DNA from: Tetracentron sinense
Lineage: Eukaryota; Streptophyta; Magnoliopsida; Trochodendrales; Trochodendraceae
Reading direction: 5' to 3'
Length of the DNA stretch: 64,000 nucleotides
Assembly: GCA_015143295.1 (NCBI GenBank)
Contig: CM026552.1
Coordinates: 61,870,944-61,934,943, forward strand
A program made the position numbers and the translations under genes. The notes under the pieces are model-generated. The model saw only the letters and a list, made by a program, of their open reading frames with translations, was not told the origin of the DNA and searched no databases. Below are positions 10,479-22,570 of this stretch, piece by piece (position 1 is the first letter of the stretch; each line of letters starts with the position of its first letter).

Positions 10479-11304
10479 CTCGCCCGAGTCTTTAGGGCTC
10501 ATTCTCAACACTTAGAAGATTTGAGAAATAAGGAGAGAAGAGAAAGGGGTTTCTAAACCTAGGGTTTTCTTTTGAGGAGAAATCAAAGGGTTGAAGACCC
10601 ACAATCAACCTCGAGCTCGTTCTTCTTCAAGTTCTCGACTCAAGCTCGTGAGGAGCACCGACTCACGCACGTTTTTGCAAGGGGTTTCTTCCCTCATTTG
10701 TCAAGGTCGGTACCTTTTGCTACCCTCCTAGTTCATATCTTGTTTCTTTCCTTCTTCTATATGGCTTTCCTAACGTATGAACCTAATGGGATGAATGGAT
10801 GGTTGTTGGATGTGAATGGGCGATTGGATGTCGTGTGTATGGTTGTGATGAATGAAATGGGATGGGCATTATACCCATAATGAACATACATGTGTTATGT
10901 GAGCATCAACCCACCTAGAAAAGCATGATGTAGGTTTAATAAATAATGAACACACCCCATGTTTGATGAAATGCCAAGGTGAATAAAATGGGTTGTAAAT
11001 TAAGAAATTGCATGCTTAAATGCTTATGGAAGTTTGCTAGGGCTTATGATAGAGTGATTACTTGCTTTCCCTAAATTGCATGAATAATTACTCGCTCCAA
11101 TTATTGACGTTCTATGTATTGTGAAATCCCCAATGTCATATTTAATTTCAAATGAAAGTATGCACACGATTCCACGAGCACGGCATGCATAACATGTTTT
11201 ATCGACGTTTTCAAGAATAAGGTATAGAGGTGGGACATATCTTACGATATGTTTTGCCTCGCTTTTGACAAGAACAAGAACACCCTATGCATGCATGTCC
11301 CATT

Positions 11305-11480
11305 CAATGCATTCATATAGGAAGAGGGGCCTCTCCCCTCCCTCACAAGTAGCAAGAACAAGTTTACTTTCCAAGCACGCAAGCATGATACATGACATGA
11401 CAAGTTGCATTCATATAGGAGGAGGGGCCTCCCCTCCCTCACAAGTAGCATGAACACGTTTATTTTCCAAGCAAGCATGA
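11305..11480 (+). repeat. Two-unit direct repeat in A 5' LTR
   Basis: Two copies of a ~105-bp unit contain CATTCATATAGGA, GGGGCCTC and CCCTCCCTCACAAGTAGCA. The same pair is at about 29728-29905 in the 3' LTR. Purine- and pyrimidine-rich blocks give short, meaningless open frames on both strands. Confidence 0.75.
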
Positions 11481-12176
11481 CATGGCATGACACGACATGA
11501 TACGACAAGACAAGACAGACAAGACAAGTTTTCAAGCACGAAAAGGGCAATTTGAGTCAAGTCAAGTGCACGATGTTTTCAAGGGTTTTATCGGCTTTTA
11601 CGAAATGCAAGCATGACTATAAACTGCTTTACTTTCCTGTTATGAGATTAACTGCTTCCTGCTTTATATATATATCATTGTTGCTGTACTATGACTGTTG
11701 GTTAGCATTTGGTACATGCTAAATATTCCATGCTCTGCCGTACATTTATGTCGGCAAGTTTTGAGGGAGCTACTGCACCATTTGATGTCTGTGCTCTTGG
11801 CCCATGGGTGGAGGAGTACGTTGAGGAGCCAGTGGAGGAACCTCAGGTCGAGGGCTACTATTAGGATTGTGATAGATTCTGAGTGAATAGCTGTGGGTGA
11901 GCATGAGCAAATATATTCATGTAATTTTGGCGGGCATGTCCGCACCTTCTTTTGGTTTCTTTTTGTACAAACCTTAGATCATGTATATATACACTTAGAG
12001 GTTTTTGGTTAGACTTCCACTGTGCTTTGGAGTTTATGTTTCCGCTATTATTATCCTCTATTGTGTATGCTCTAAGTCTGTTGCATGTTATTTTGGTCAA
12101 GCAAGTCATGCAAGTCATGATAAGTCATCCAAGATTCACTCTAACTCCTAGGGTGGGTTTTGGGTCGCGACAGAAG

Positions 12177-12188
12177 TGGTATCAGAGC
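12177..12188 (+). other. Primer binding site of element A
   Basis: TGGTATCAGAGC follows the LTR end by four bases and is complementary to initiator-Met tRNA. An untranslated leader of about 340 bp without recognisable content runs to the gag start. Confidence 0.93.
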
Positions 12189-12530
12189 TTAGGCTTTAGG
12201 TCTCTAGGGTCACTTAGAATCTAATACCACGGCTTGACAAGAGCATATGTTAGGATATAAGTTAGGAAGGAAGTAAGTCGGAAGCGAGTCATGTTCCAAG
12301 AGTAAGACTAAACTTTAGTCTTAGTCTAAATGGTTGTTTCAACCAAGTACGGGTCTTAGGAACGCTAGAACACCAAAGTATAATATCATAAATACTCTGA
12401 TGACTTGATGCGATGTATATTAGTATTATATTATACAAATAATGCCACTTGAATTATTGTGAAATGGAAATGTGATAAATTATGGTTTCAAGTTAGACTC
12501 ATGTGGTGCTATTGTTCTCAGGACATTAGT

Positions 12531-13797
12531 CATGAGGCGGGGCACACGAGTGTGGGCCACATACCAGAGCTTCATCTTCTTCTAGAGATGAGGATGAGTA
12601 GCTGGACCTCTCTCAGGTCTTAGGCTCTATTGCTGAGACACTCGCCATATTGGCGGCTCGGCAGACTATACCTTCATCAGCGGCACCTACTCCACCGCCT
12701 ACAGCTCCAGTACATCGTACCGCTGGGGTTGATGCATTCAGGAGATTGAGGCCTCCATCATTCCATGGGAGTGTAGACCCTCTTGCTGCAGAGGCTTGGA
12801 TCCTCCAGTTGGAAAAGATTTTTGTGGTCCTATCGCCGACAGAGGAAGAGAAAGTGGTATGGGCTACTTTCATGCTAGAGGATGAGGCACACCACTGGTG
12901 GTTGTCCACCTTGAAGACTCAAGCTTTGACCATGCAGGGTCAACCTTGGACTTGGGAGGAGTTCAAGGATACTTTTTACAAAAAGTACTTTCCTGTTGGA
13001 GCACAGGAAAAGGAAGAAAGAGAGTTCATCAACCTAGAGCAAGGTTCGATGACTGTGGCCGCTTATGAGGCTAAGTTCTTGGATCTATCACACTTCGCGA
13101 CTCACTTGGTTGCCACCGAGGCAATGAAGGTGAGAAGGTTTGAGCAAGGGCTCAAGGATGTTATCATGGAGAAGGTCTCGGTTTTCAAACATGCTACCTA
13201 CCCTGAGGTAGTAGACAAGGCCTTATTGGTCGAGACGAATTCCGAGGCTGTGTCCAAGAAGAGGGAGTTGGCGAGAGACCAATCCAGCAGTTCGGCACCT
13301 ACAGCGGGCTCGTACCGGCCCTTATCAGTACACATGGCCAGTACCACCTCAGTATGCGTGGCCAACACCACCGATGAGGCCATCTTATGCGCCTCCAGCT
13401 CCACGGCTGTATATGCCTCAGGCACCGCGACCTCAGGCTCTTCCGGCTCCATGGCCTGTTGCACCTCAAGTAGCGAGGTATGCACCACCTCCGGCCCCTC
13501 CGACCTACACATATGAGGTCTGTACTTCATACGGCCGAAGGCACCTGGCAGGCGATTGTCAGAAGGCATCAAGCGGATGTTTTCATTGTGGTCGTCAGGG
13601 CCATATGATCAGAGATTGCCCTAGCCGGCATTTACCTGGCCAGTTTCAGAGTATTAGGCCCCCAGTGCGCCCAGCAGGATCATACCAGGCGTCTTCCCAG
13701 CCTACCCGATCTACACCTCCGCCTCGCCAAGTGAACTAGGGGCGAGTCTTTGCCTTGATAGAGGGCGATGCACTTACATCGGATGATGTGGTACAAG
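12531..13797 (+). pseudogene. gag: Broken gag of element A
   Basis: This encoded the structural polyprotein. The expected start is ATG 12531 (MRRGTRVWATYQ), but a frameshift and an in-frame TAG (after DEDE, near 12600) separate it from the main open part, 12650 to about 13330. That part holds FRRLRPPSFHGSVDPLAAEAW and a capsid region ending DVIMEKVSVF. A second frameshift near 13340 leads to the nucleocapsid frame (to 13739), with a second knuckle CFHCGRQGHMIRDC intact and a first knuckle whose second Cys is Tyr (CTSYGRRHLAGDC). A TAG at 13737-13739 replaces a CAG before GRVFAL. The last bases CAAG at 13794-13797 abut the splice donor. Confidence 0.88.
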
Positions 13798-13939
13798 GTA
13801 CACGTTTAGAGTTATTCATTGTCCACGATTATCATGTTATGCCTTATTCCTTGTGTACGTATATGACATGTTATATATCTATGTATCTATATGTATACGT
13901 TGTTGATGCATGGATTGAGTTAGCTAGCTAAAATTTTAG
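13798..13939 (+). other. Predicted spliceosomal intron between gag and pol of A
   Basis: This 142-bp, AT-rich segment starts GTACACG and ends TTTTAG. It has several stops in all frames and its length is not a multiple of three. Joining CAAG (to 13797) with GAACC (from 13940) restores VVQGTLLVNECLARVL, the continuous gag-protease join expected in this clade. B and E have a GT...AG segment at exactly the same codon. Splicing is inferred. Confidence 0.75.
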
Positions 13940-16129
13940 GAACCTTACTAGTCAATGAATGTTTGGCTCGAGTATTGATCGACACCGGGTCTACTCATTC
14001 ATTCGTATCGTCGAGTTTCTCTCAAGGATTTTCCTCCGACCCTAGCCAGTTCGAGCAGGAGTTAGCCATTTCAACTCCTCTCGGCAAGACAATCGTGGCA
14101 GATAAAGTGTGTAGAAATAGTGTGGTTCAAGTGGGGAGCCACGAGTTGGCGGTTGATCTAATCATCCTCAGATTTCAAGACTTCGATGTCATCTTGGGAA
14201 TGGATTAGTTAGCAACACATCATGGGCATGTGGCTTGTTTTGAAAAGATGGTACTCTTCCGGCCAGTGGGAGGCAAGCCATTTCATTTTCGAGGGTTGAG
14301 AAGTAGAGATATTGCCCGTTTTACGGCGTTGAGCCTAGCGAACCCCGAGGCAAAGGACTCTTCGACTATTCCAGTTGTGAGTGAATTCCTGGATGTATTT
14401 CTAGAGGAGTTGCCAGGGTTGCCTCCAGACAGAGAGATTGAGTTTATGATTGAGCTTGCACCAGGCACTGCTCCCATCTTCCGGGCTCCGTATAGAATGG
14501 CCCCGATTGAACTCAAAGAGTTAAAGACTCAGTTGGAGGAATTGCAAGGTCTTGGTTTCATTCGACCAAGTATCTCACCGTGGGGTGCCCCGGTGTTATT
14601 TGTTAAGAAGAAGGATGGCTCGATGCGAATGTACGTCGATTACCGGCAATTGAACAAAGTCACTATAAAGAATAGGTACCCGTTGCCTAGGATTGATGAC
14701 TTGTTCAATCAGTTGAAGGGAGTAAAATTTTTCTCTAAGATTAATCTTCGGTCCGGTTACCACCAGTTGAAGATCAAGGCTGAAGATGTTCCCAAAACTG
14801 CCTTTCGGACTCGGTATGGACACTATGAGTTCTTGGTGATACCTTTTGGTCTCACGAACTCACCGCCATCCTTTATGGACTTGATTAACCGGGTGTTCCG
14901 ACCATATCTTGATCGATGCGTGATAGTGTTTGTCGATGACATCTTGATATATTCCCAGACACGGGAAGATCACATGCGAGACCTTCGTCTTGCTTTGGAA
15001 ATGCTAAGAGAGCACAAGCTGTACGCCAAACTCAGTAAGTGTGAGTTTTGGTTGGAAGAAGTGGCATTCCTAGGCCACGTCGTTTCTGCAGAAGGCATAT
15101 CGGTAGATCTGAAGAAGATAGAGGCAGTCATGAGTTGGGCGAGGCCCAAGAGTGTCACAGAGATACGCAGCTTTCTTGGGTTAGCAAGTTACTACAAGAG
15201 ATTCGTAGAGGGTTTCTCCAGCCTTGCAACACCGCTCACTTATTTGACAAGGAAGAATGCAAAGTTCGTGTGGAGCGATAAGTGCGAGATCAGTTTCACG
15301 GAGCTGAAGAAGGAGCTTACCATGGCCCCCGTCCTTACAGTGCCATCCGGACATGGTGGTTATGAGGTGTACAGTGATTCCTCGCATGTTGGACTTGGGT
15401 GTATGCTCATGCAGCACAAGAAGGTCATTGCCTATGCATCAAGGCAATTGAAAGAGCATGAAAAGAATTACCCCATACACGACTTGGAACTTGCTGCGGT
15501 CGTGTTTGCACTCAAGATTTGGCGTCATTACCTTTACGGGGTAGAATTCTATGTGTTAACGGATCACAAGAGCCTCAAGTATCTCTTTTCCCCAAAGGAA
15601 CTGAATCTGAGGCAACGGTGTTGGTTGGAGTTCCTGAAAGACTACGAGTGCACCATCCAATACCACCCGGGCAAAGCAAACATTATAGCGGACGCTTTGA
15701 GTAGAAGACCTCCGGGGTTGTTGGCTCATATGTTAGTGTGAGAATGGAGATTATTGGAGGATTTACCAAATCTGGACATCAGTGTGAATGATTCTGTCCA
15801 CAATCCTATTTTGGCAAATGTCACGGTCCGGTCGTACATTATAGTGTTGATCCAAGAGTTTCAAGCCACTGATGCTGACTTGTTGGCTTTCCGAGACAAG
15901 GAAGTTACCAAGGGTAGTGAGGACTTCTCTCTCACTAGTCGAGGTGCTATTACATTCAAGGGAAGACTTTGTGTCCCCGCCAACGCGGATCTTCGGAGGG
16001 AGATTATGGATGAGGCTCACCGTTCGAAATACACAGTGCATCCTAGGGGTACAAAGATGTACCGGAACCTCAAGAGTCACTTTTGGTGGCGGAACATGAA
16101 GAGGGATGTGCAGAGTATGTGGCACGGTG
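13940..16129 (+). pseudogene. pol: Element A pol, first part: protease, RT, RNase H, integrase N-terminus
   Basis: Protease: VLIDTGSTHSF with the catalytic DTG at about 13980; a TAG at 14206-14208 replaces the Trp of MDW. RT: open from 14230 to 15741; motif A reads [11 protein letters not shown], the catalytic Asp changed to Asn (AAT at 14743-14745), while FVDDILIYS (from 14929) is kept. RNase [11 protein letters not shown] and [14 protein letters not shown] at 15739-15741 replaces an Arg codon (CGA in relatives) before EWRLLE. Integrase zinc domain: [11 protein letters not shown] with both His; a 1-nt loss near 16108 shifts the frame just before the Cys pair. Element B is inserted at 16130. 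Order PR-RT-RH-IN and sequence place it with Tekay/Del chromoviruses. Confidence 0.92.
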
Positions 16130-16845
16130 TGTAATGCCCCGAAATACCCCCTAGGAGTTTAGGGAAATTTTAGGTGTCACACTACGTACCTATCAAACCA
16201 TCCTGTAATGCACAAGATAAAATACAGTATTAACAACGATAATCAGAGCGCGGAAGCTATCATAATGCGGAAGCGTAAACAAATTTTCATTTCTTCTGAT
16301 GATCCAAAATAGTATTCCAAGTTAACATAAATACAAGACATGTCTAAGTCTAAGGTGGATAGGCCCACCTATCAAAATATCAAAATACACAAGACCCTCT
16401 CATACTCTCCCCTCAACAGTAGTCGAGGTATGGCCACACATCGAGGTCTCGGTCCACCTAAAACTGTAATGGAATAGCCGGCTCTCTCTCCTCTATATAC
16501 TCTTCTTCGACCCAAGGCTCCGGGTCGAAGGCTCCCTCAGTACCTGCCGACATGAAACTACGGCTGAGCATGGAATACTCAGCGAGTACAAGCTACTAGC
16601 ATACCATAACAATAATAAAACACACAATGGTAATATCATACAAGCAGTAATAGAAACCTCACAAAAGAAACAATATAAGGCATGATACAATACAAGCATC
16701 CTGACGTGCGTACATGAATGCGAAAACGCCGATAAAACTCATGCTTGAAAACCCCTGTCATGTCCCGGTATGCCTCGTAGAAATCATGTATGCGTGCATG
16801 CATGAATGCATGATCATCATCTTGTAAACCTCCATCTCGTAACTT

Positions 16846-17306
16846 GTGAGCCAGAGGCTAGCACCCGAATCTCCCTGGGCTGCCAACCTCCTTGATATGC
16901 AATGCACTTGTGAGCCAGAGGTTAGTACCCGAATGTCCCTGGGCTACCAACCTCCTTGTTATGAAATGCACTTGTGAGCCAGAGGCTAGCACCCGAATGT
17001 CCCTGGGCTACCAACCTCCTTGATATGCAATGCACTTGTGAGCCAAAGGTTAGTACCCGAATGTCCCTGGGCTACCAACCTCCTTGTTATGAAATGCACT
17101 TGTGAGCCAGAGGTTAGTACCCGAATGTCCCTGGGCTACCAACCTCCTTGTTATGCAATGTTTGGTTTTCTTGTGAGCCAGAGGCTAGTACCCGAATGTC
17201 CCTGGGTTAACAACCTCCTTGACAATAGGTGATTTAGGGGTTATCTTGTGAGCCAGAGGCTAGTACCCGAATTCTCCCTGGGCTACCAACCTCCTTGACA
17301 TGCAAT
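16846..17306 (-). repeat. ~64-bp tandem repeat in B 3' LTR (7 units)
   Basis: Seven units each contain CTTGTGAGCCAGAGG, ACCCGAAT, CCCTGGGCTACC and AACCTCCTTG (plus strand). The same repeat occurs in the other LTR of B and in LTR G, and a shorter-core relative in E. Confidence 0.92.
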
Positions 17307-18277
17307 ATTTTCTTGTTGTTTATTATATGCACATGCTCTTGAAATCTCGGTTCATGCTATCATGCGTGCTCATGTGCGAGCCAATAATAACAATCGTGGG
17401 AATGCGCTTCACAAAAGAGATATGGCGTTACAATTCAATTCATAATATTAGCATAGGTAACTGAAGTAATTCACATGACATTGGATCAATTCATCGTCTA
17501 TAAGAACACATGCATAAAACCTATTTCTATTTTCTTCATCTAAGTCGTTTATTCATAGTTTGGGCATTTTGTCAAACACAACACATGCAATGTTTCTTAA
17601 TAATTCATCTTGTTCTTTTTAGCGCATATTTTCCATCCAACATCAAGGTAAGTTCATTATTGGTAAAATACCCATCCACCATTTCCATCGCACACATCAC
17701 ACAACATACATCTCGGCATCCAATCGCCACATCCAACATTCCATCCACACATCCACACCTTTTCCATTATCTTGTTTATATTTGATGGAGGATAACACTT
17801 TTCATAAAAAGGAAAACATAATATAAAGAATCACATTTTTATATAGAAAACCTAGATTTTTGCTAGGGAAAGTTAGTAGGGTGTACTAACCTTAGATCAA
17901 GGCTTGATCCTTGGTAGAAACCTTGATTGAAGCTCCAACTTGAAAGAAGAACACCTTTACTTGAAGGAAACTTGAGTTGGGGAAGAAACCCCTTTCAAAA
18001 ACGTGCTTGGGTTGCTGCCCTAGCTTGGAGAACGCTCTCCACGAGTGCTTGAGCCGTGATCTTGGAGAAAAACTGGACTTGAAGTGATCTAGGGTCTCAA
18101 AACCCTTTTAATTCTTCTCCAAAAGCAAAACCCTAGCTTAGGAAACCCTTTCTCCTCTCTTCTAATCCCCCAAATCCTCTAAGTGTTGAGAATGAGCCCT
18201 AAAGGCTCGGGTTAAACTCTTAAGGTAAGAGTGAACCGACCAAAAGACCATAATACCCTTACTGAAATTTCTGCAAA

Positions 18278-18693
18278 AACACGAGTGTCGAACACGTTGA
18301 GCTGTGAATAGTGCCAAACACGTTGTGCTGTGAATAGTGCCGAACACGTTGTGCTGTGAATAGTGCCAAACACGTTGTGCTGTGAATAGTGCCGAACACG
18401 TTGTGCTGTGAATAGTGCCGAACACGTTGTGCTGTGAATAGTGCCGAACACGTTGTGCTGTGAATAGTGCCAAACACGTTGTGCTGTGGATAGTGCCAAA
18501 CACGTTGTGCTGTGAATAGTGCCGAACACGTTGTGCTGTGAATAGTGCCGAACACGTTGTGCTGTGAATAGTGCCGAACACGTTGTGCTATGAATAGTGC
18601 CGAACACGTTGTGCTGTGAATAGTGCCGAACACGTTGTGCTGTGAATATTGCCGGACACGTTGTGCTGTGAATAGTGCTGGACACGTTGTCCG
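18278..18693 (-). repeat. 26-bp tandem repeat in B 3' LTR (16 units)
   Basis: Sixteen units of 26 bp have core ACACGTTGTGCTGTGAATAG. Because 26 is not a multiple of three and the unit lacks minus-strand stops, all three minus frames stay open for up to 180 codons; these are not genes. It lies in U3. Confidence 0.95.
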
Positions 18694-18975
18694 TTGTCTT
18701 ATGTACAACGTGCCCGTCGTGAGCTGTACAACGTACACGTTGTTTGCTGTACAACGTACCCGTTGTCTGTTGTACAACGGATGCACAACGTATACGTTAT
18801 CAGAGCTAGAGCTACGTTATCAGAGTACGTTGTTTATGCGTTGTCTGTGCCTTATCAGAGCACGTTGTCAGAGCACATAATCAGAGCTACGTCCTTAGTG
18901 CCTTCCAAGCTACGTCCTTAGTGCCTTCCGAGCTACGTCCTTAGTGCATTCCGAGCTACGATTGCCTGCAGGTCC
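18690..18975. repeat. ACGT-rich inverted and direct motifs in B 3' LTR
   Basis: Repeated GTACAACGT / ACGTTGT words form short inverted repeats, followed by several copies of GAGCTACGTCCTTAGTGC. It sits between the 26-bp array and the LTR 5' end. ACGT is the core of plant bZIP/bHLH sites, so an enhancer role is possible but unproven. Confidence 0.8.
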
Positions 18976-19174
18976 AGACTGTTTTGGCCATATCTTTTGA
19001 CTCGTTCGTCGGATTTTGACGATTCAACTTGCGTTGGGCTCGTCTTTCGAAAACGCACATTTCTGACGTTTCCAAATTTCCGATCTCTCTCTTATTTATT
19101 AATTAGACTATGAGGAAGGCCAAGTAGCTACGAAAATGGTATTCATTAAGTATAGAAAAATCCGGGGTGCTATA

Positions 19175-19190
19175 TTCTCCCCCCCTTACA
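19175..19190 (-). other. Polypurine tract of element B
   Basis: GTAAGGGGGGGAGAA on the minus strand abuts the 3' LTR; it primes plus-strand DNA synthesis. The stretch 19191-19264 between it and the end of pol is non-coding. Confidence 0.85.
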
Positions 19191-19264
19191 AAAATTTCGT
19201 CCCTGAAATTTGGACGATACATACATGCACAAGACCATAAAAATTACAAGGGAGTGCCAAGGCC

Positions 19265-22200
19265 TTAAACAAATAACTGGGGATACTTTTCCCTCACTTC
19301 GGCTTCTCGTTCCCATGTAGCTTCCTCCCTTGAATGGTGTTGTCATCTCACTAAGACCAAGGGAATGGTCTTGTTACGCAAGACTTGATCTCTCCTATCC
19401 AAAATCTGCACCGGTTGTTCAACTAGGGTGAGGTCCTCTCGAATCTCTATCGGATCCAACTCGATGACATGAAAAGGATCCGGGACATACTTTCGAAGCA
19501 TAGAGACATGGAATACATTGTGGACCGCCGTTATATGAGCGGGTAAAGCAACACGGTAAGCTACCTCACCGACTCGAGCAATGATCTCGAACGGACCCAC
19601 ATATCTTGGGCTAAGCTTGCCTCTCTTCCCGAATCGCATAACACCTTTGGTCGGTGAAATCCTTACAAAATCACCGACTCGGAATTCAAGATCCCTCCTT
19701 CGGTTGTCGGCATAGCTTTTCTGTCTATCTTGTGCGGTCTTTAACCTCTCCCGGATAAGCTTGACCTTATCCGCGGTTTGTTCAATTAACTCGGGGCCCA
19801 AAATCTTTCTTTCTCCCACTTCATCCCAATACAACGGGGATCTACAACTCCTTCCGTACAAAGCCTCGAAAGGCGCCATTTGTATGCTTTCTTGATAACT
19901 ATTGTTGTAAGCGAATTCCACCAAAGGTAGGTGATCTTCCCAACTTCCCTTGAAGTCTAGCATACATGCTCGGAGCATATCTTCAATAACCTGATTCACC
20001 CTCTCGGTTTGCCCGTCGGTCTGTGGGTGGAAAGTTGTGCTAAAGTCTAACCGGGAGCCCATTGCACCTTGAAAACTTTTCCAAAACCTGGATGTGAATC
20101 TTGGGTCTCTATCCAACACAATACTCACTGGCACCCCGTGTAATCGGACTATTTCCTTGATGTATAGCTCCGCTAACTGATTGGAGTTGAATGTAGTCCG
20201 GTACGGTAAGAAATGAGCGGACTTCGTGAGTCTATCAACAACTACCCATATAGCATCGATCTTCCTAACCGTCTTCGGCAACCCCACGATGAAGTCCATA
20301 GAGATATGTTCCCATTTCCACTCGGGAATAGGGAGAGACTGCAAAAGACCCGCCGGTCTCAAATGCTCCGCTTTCACCTGTTGGCATACCAAACACCGTG
20401 CCACATACTCCGCAACCTCCCTCTTCATGTTTCGCCTCCAAAAGTGACTCTTGAGGTTCCGGTACATCTTCGTACCCCCAGGATGCACTGTGTACTTTGA
20501 ACGGTGAGCTTCATCCATGATCTCTCTCCGAAGGTCTGCATTGGCTGGGACACAAAGTCTTCCCTTGAATGTAATAGCACCCCGGCTAGTGAGAGAGAAG
20601 TCCGTGCTACCCTTGGCAACTTCCTTGTCCCGAAAAGCCAACAAGTCAGCATCCGTGGCTTGATACTCTTGGATCAAATCTATAAGGTACGGCCGAACCG
20701 TAACATTTGCCAAAACGGGACTGAGGACGGAGTCATTCACACTGATGTCCAAATTTTCAAAATCTTCTAACAATCTCCATTCTCGCACTAACATGTGAGC
20801 CAACAACCCCGGTGGTTTCCTACTCAAGGCGTCTGCCACCACGTTTGCTTTTCCCGGGTGATATTGGATAGTGCACTCATAGTCTTTTAAGAACTCAATC
20901 CAACGTCGTTGTCGTAAGTTTAACTCTTTTTGGGAAAAGAGATACTTGAGGCTCTTATGGTCCGTGTAAACATAGAACTCCACCCCGTACAGATAATGTC
21001 GCCAAATTTTGAGTGCAAACACGACCGCCGCAAGCTCCAAGTCGTGAGTGGGGTAGTTCTTTTCATGCTCTTTCAACTGCCTTGATGCATAGGCAATGAC
21101 TTTCTTGTGTTGCATTAGGACACACCCGAGTCCGACGTGCGAGGCATCACTATACACCTCATACCCAAAAGGTCCAGATGGCACAGTAAGGACAAGGGCT
21201 GTGGTGAGGCGTTTCTTCAACTCTTGGAAACTTACTTCACATCGGTCACTCCAACTGAACTTTGCATTTTTCCTTGTCAAGTAGGTGAGAGGTGCAGCCA
21301 AACTGGAGAATCCCTCCACAAATCTCCGGTAGTAGCCTGCCAATCCGAGGAAACTATGTATCTCCGTGACGCTCTTTGGCCTCTCCCAACTCCTGACTGC
21401 CTCAACCTTGGCTGGATCTACAGAAATGCCCTCGGCCGACACCACGTGTCCAAGAAATGCGACCTTCTCTAACCAGAACTCGCACTTACTCAATTTGGCA
21501 TATAGCCTATGCTCTCTCAACATCTCCAGAGCAAGGCGGAGGTCTCGTGCGTGATCTTCCCGTGTCTGGGAATACACCAAAATGTCATCAATGAATACAA
21601 TCACGCATCGATCCAAGTAAGATCGAAACACCCGGTTCATCAAATCCATGAATGCCGCCGGTGCATTCGTCAGCCCAAAAGGCATGACAAGGAACTCGTA
21701 ATGCCCATACCGAGTCCTGAAAGCCGTCTTCGGAACATCTTCCACCTTGATCCTTAATTGATGATACCCCGATCTAAGATCAATTTTGGAGAAGAATCTC
21801 GCTCCTTTCAGTTGGTCGAACAAGTCATCGATCCTTGGCAAGGGATAACGATTCTTGATAGTTACCTTGTTCAACTGACGGTAGTCTATACACATTCTCA
21901 TCGACCCGTCTTTCTTCTTTACAAAGAGAACCGGAGCTCCCCACGGTGAGACACTTGGTTGGATGAAACCAAGTTATTGTAACTCCTCAATCTGTTTCTT
22001 CAATTCTTCCAGCTCTATAGGGGCCATTCTATACGGTGCCCGGAGTAAGCTCTATAGCGAACTCAATCTCCCGATTCGGAGGTAACCCGGGAAGTTCCTC
22101 CGGAAACACGTCCAAGAAATCACTCACGACCGGAATGGCCGAGGAGTTTTGTGCTTCTAGGTTTGCTATACTCAAGGCTGCGAGGCGAGCAATGTCCCTC

Positions 22201-22570
22201 TCTCTTAATCCTCGGAAGTGAAAAGGCTTACCCCCTTCCTGCTTGAAATTCACCATCTTCTCAAAACACGCAACATGCCCGTGATGGTTTGACAACCAAT
22301 CCATCCCTAAGATGACATCAAAATCCAAGTCTTGAAAATCTAGGACGATGAGAACGGCTAACAGTTCATTCTCCCCCACTTGAACCACACTATCCCTGAA
22401 TATCTTGTCCGTATCAACTGACTTGCCGAGTGGAGTTACAATGGTCAACTCCTGCTTTAACGGAGTAGCCTCAGTCAAAAATCCCTTTACGAAACTAGGC
22501 GACACAAAGGAGTGAGTGGATCCTGTGTCGATCAACACTCGGGCAAGACACTCGTTCACTAATAAAGCGC
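19265..22570 (-). pseudogene. pol: Element B pol: protease, RT, RNase H, integrase, chromodomain-like tail
   Basis: Protease (22570-22029) has VLIDTGSTHSF and FDVILGMDW. A ~19-nt deletion near 22040 removes part of the PGTAP...RAPYR linker and shifts the frame, and a TAA at 21974-21976 (CAA in relatives) follows. From 21901 the frame is open for 852 codons: RT motif [12 protein letters not shown] (Asp at residue 41), FIDDILVYS (residues 103-111), RNase H YSDASH and [10 protein letters not shown], integrase HHCC ([11 protein letters not shown]...CLVCQQ), and the DDE core with MDFIVG, LDRDPRF and [12 protein letters not shown]. The tail [19 protein letters not shown] starts a C-terminal chromodomain-like region; a TGA at 19343-19345 replaces its Trp, and the frame then runs to a TAA at 19265. 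Confidence 0.93.

Larger units (their letters stand above)
10264..12172 (+). repeat. Element A 5' LTR, right segment
   Basis: This continues A's 5' LTR after C and matches the 3' LTR from about 28715 to 30611. It ends GGGTCGCGACA at 12172, four bases before the PBS. Contents in order: palindromes, TATA box, CTAGGGTTT motif (10559-10567), an AT-rich stretch, a two-unit repeat around 11305-11480, and U5. No gene is present. Confidence 0.93.
16130..19174 (-). repeat. Element B 3' LTR
   Basis: The LTR is 3045 bp. On the minus strand it starts TATAGCACCCCGG (one change from TGTA in the other LTR) next to the PPT and ends GGGGCATTACA. It holds the ACGT-rich inverted motifs and 26-bp array in U3, a CTAGGGTTTT motif at 18127-18136, and a ~64-bp array toward its 3' end. 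It is ~120 bp longer than its partner, mostly through array copy number. Confidence 0.95.

Noticed and set aside
14283..15417. Minus-strand open frames within the RT of A
   Set aside because: They are antisense shadows of the RT coding sequence with no independent similarity.
16846..17306. Regularly spaced repeats resembling a CRISPR array
   Set aside because: The 64-bp units are near contiguous, spacers are not unique, they lie in an LTR and occur in both LTR partners; the rest of the window is plant retrotransposon DNA.
18162..18786. Three overlapping minus-strand open frames of 139-180 codons
   Set aside because: They read the 26-bp repeat of B's LTR in three frames; the peptide simply repeats every 26 residues and has no family resemblance.
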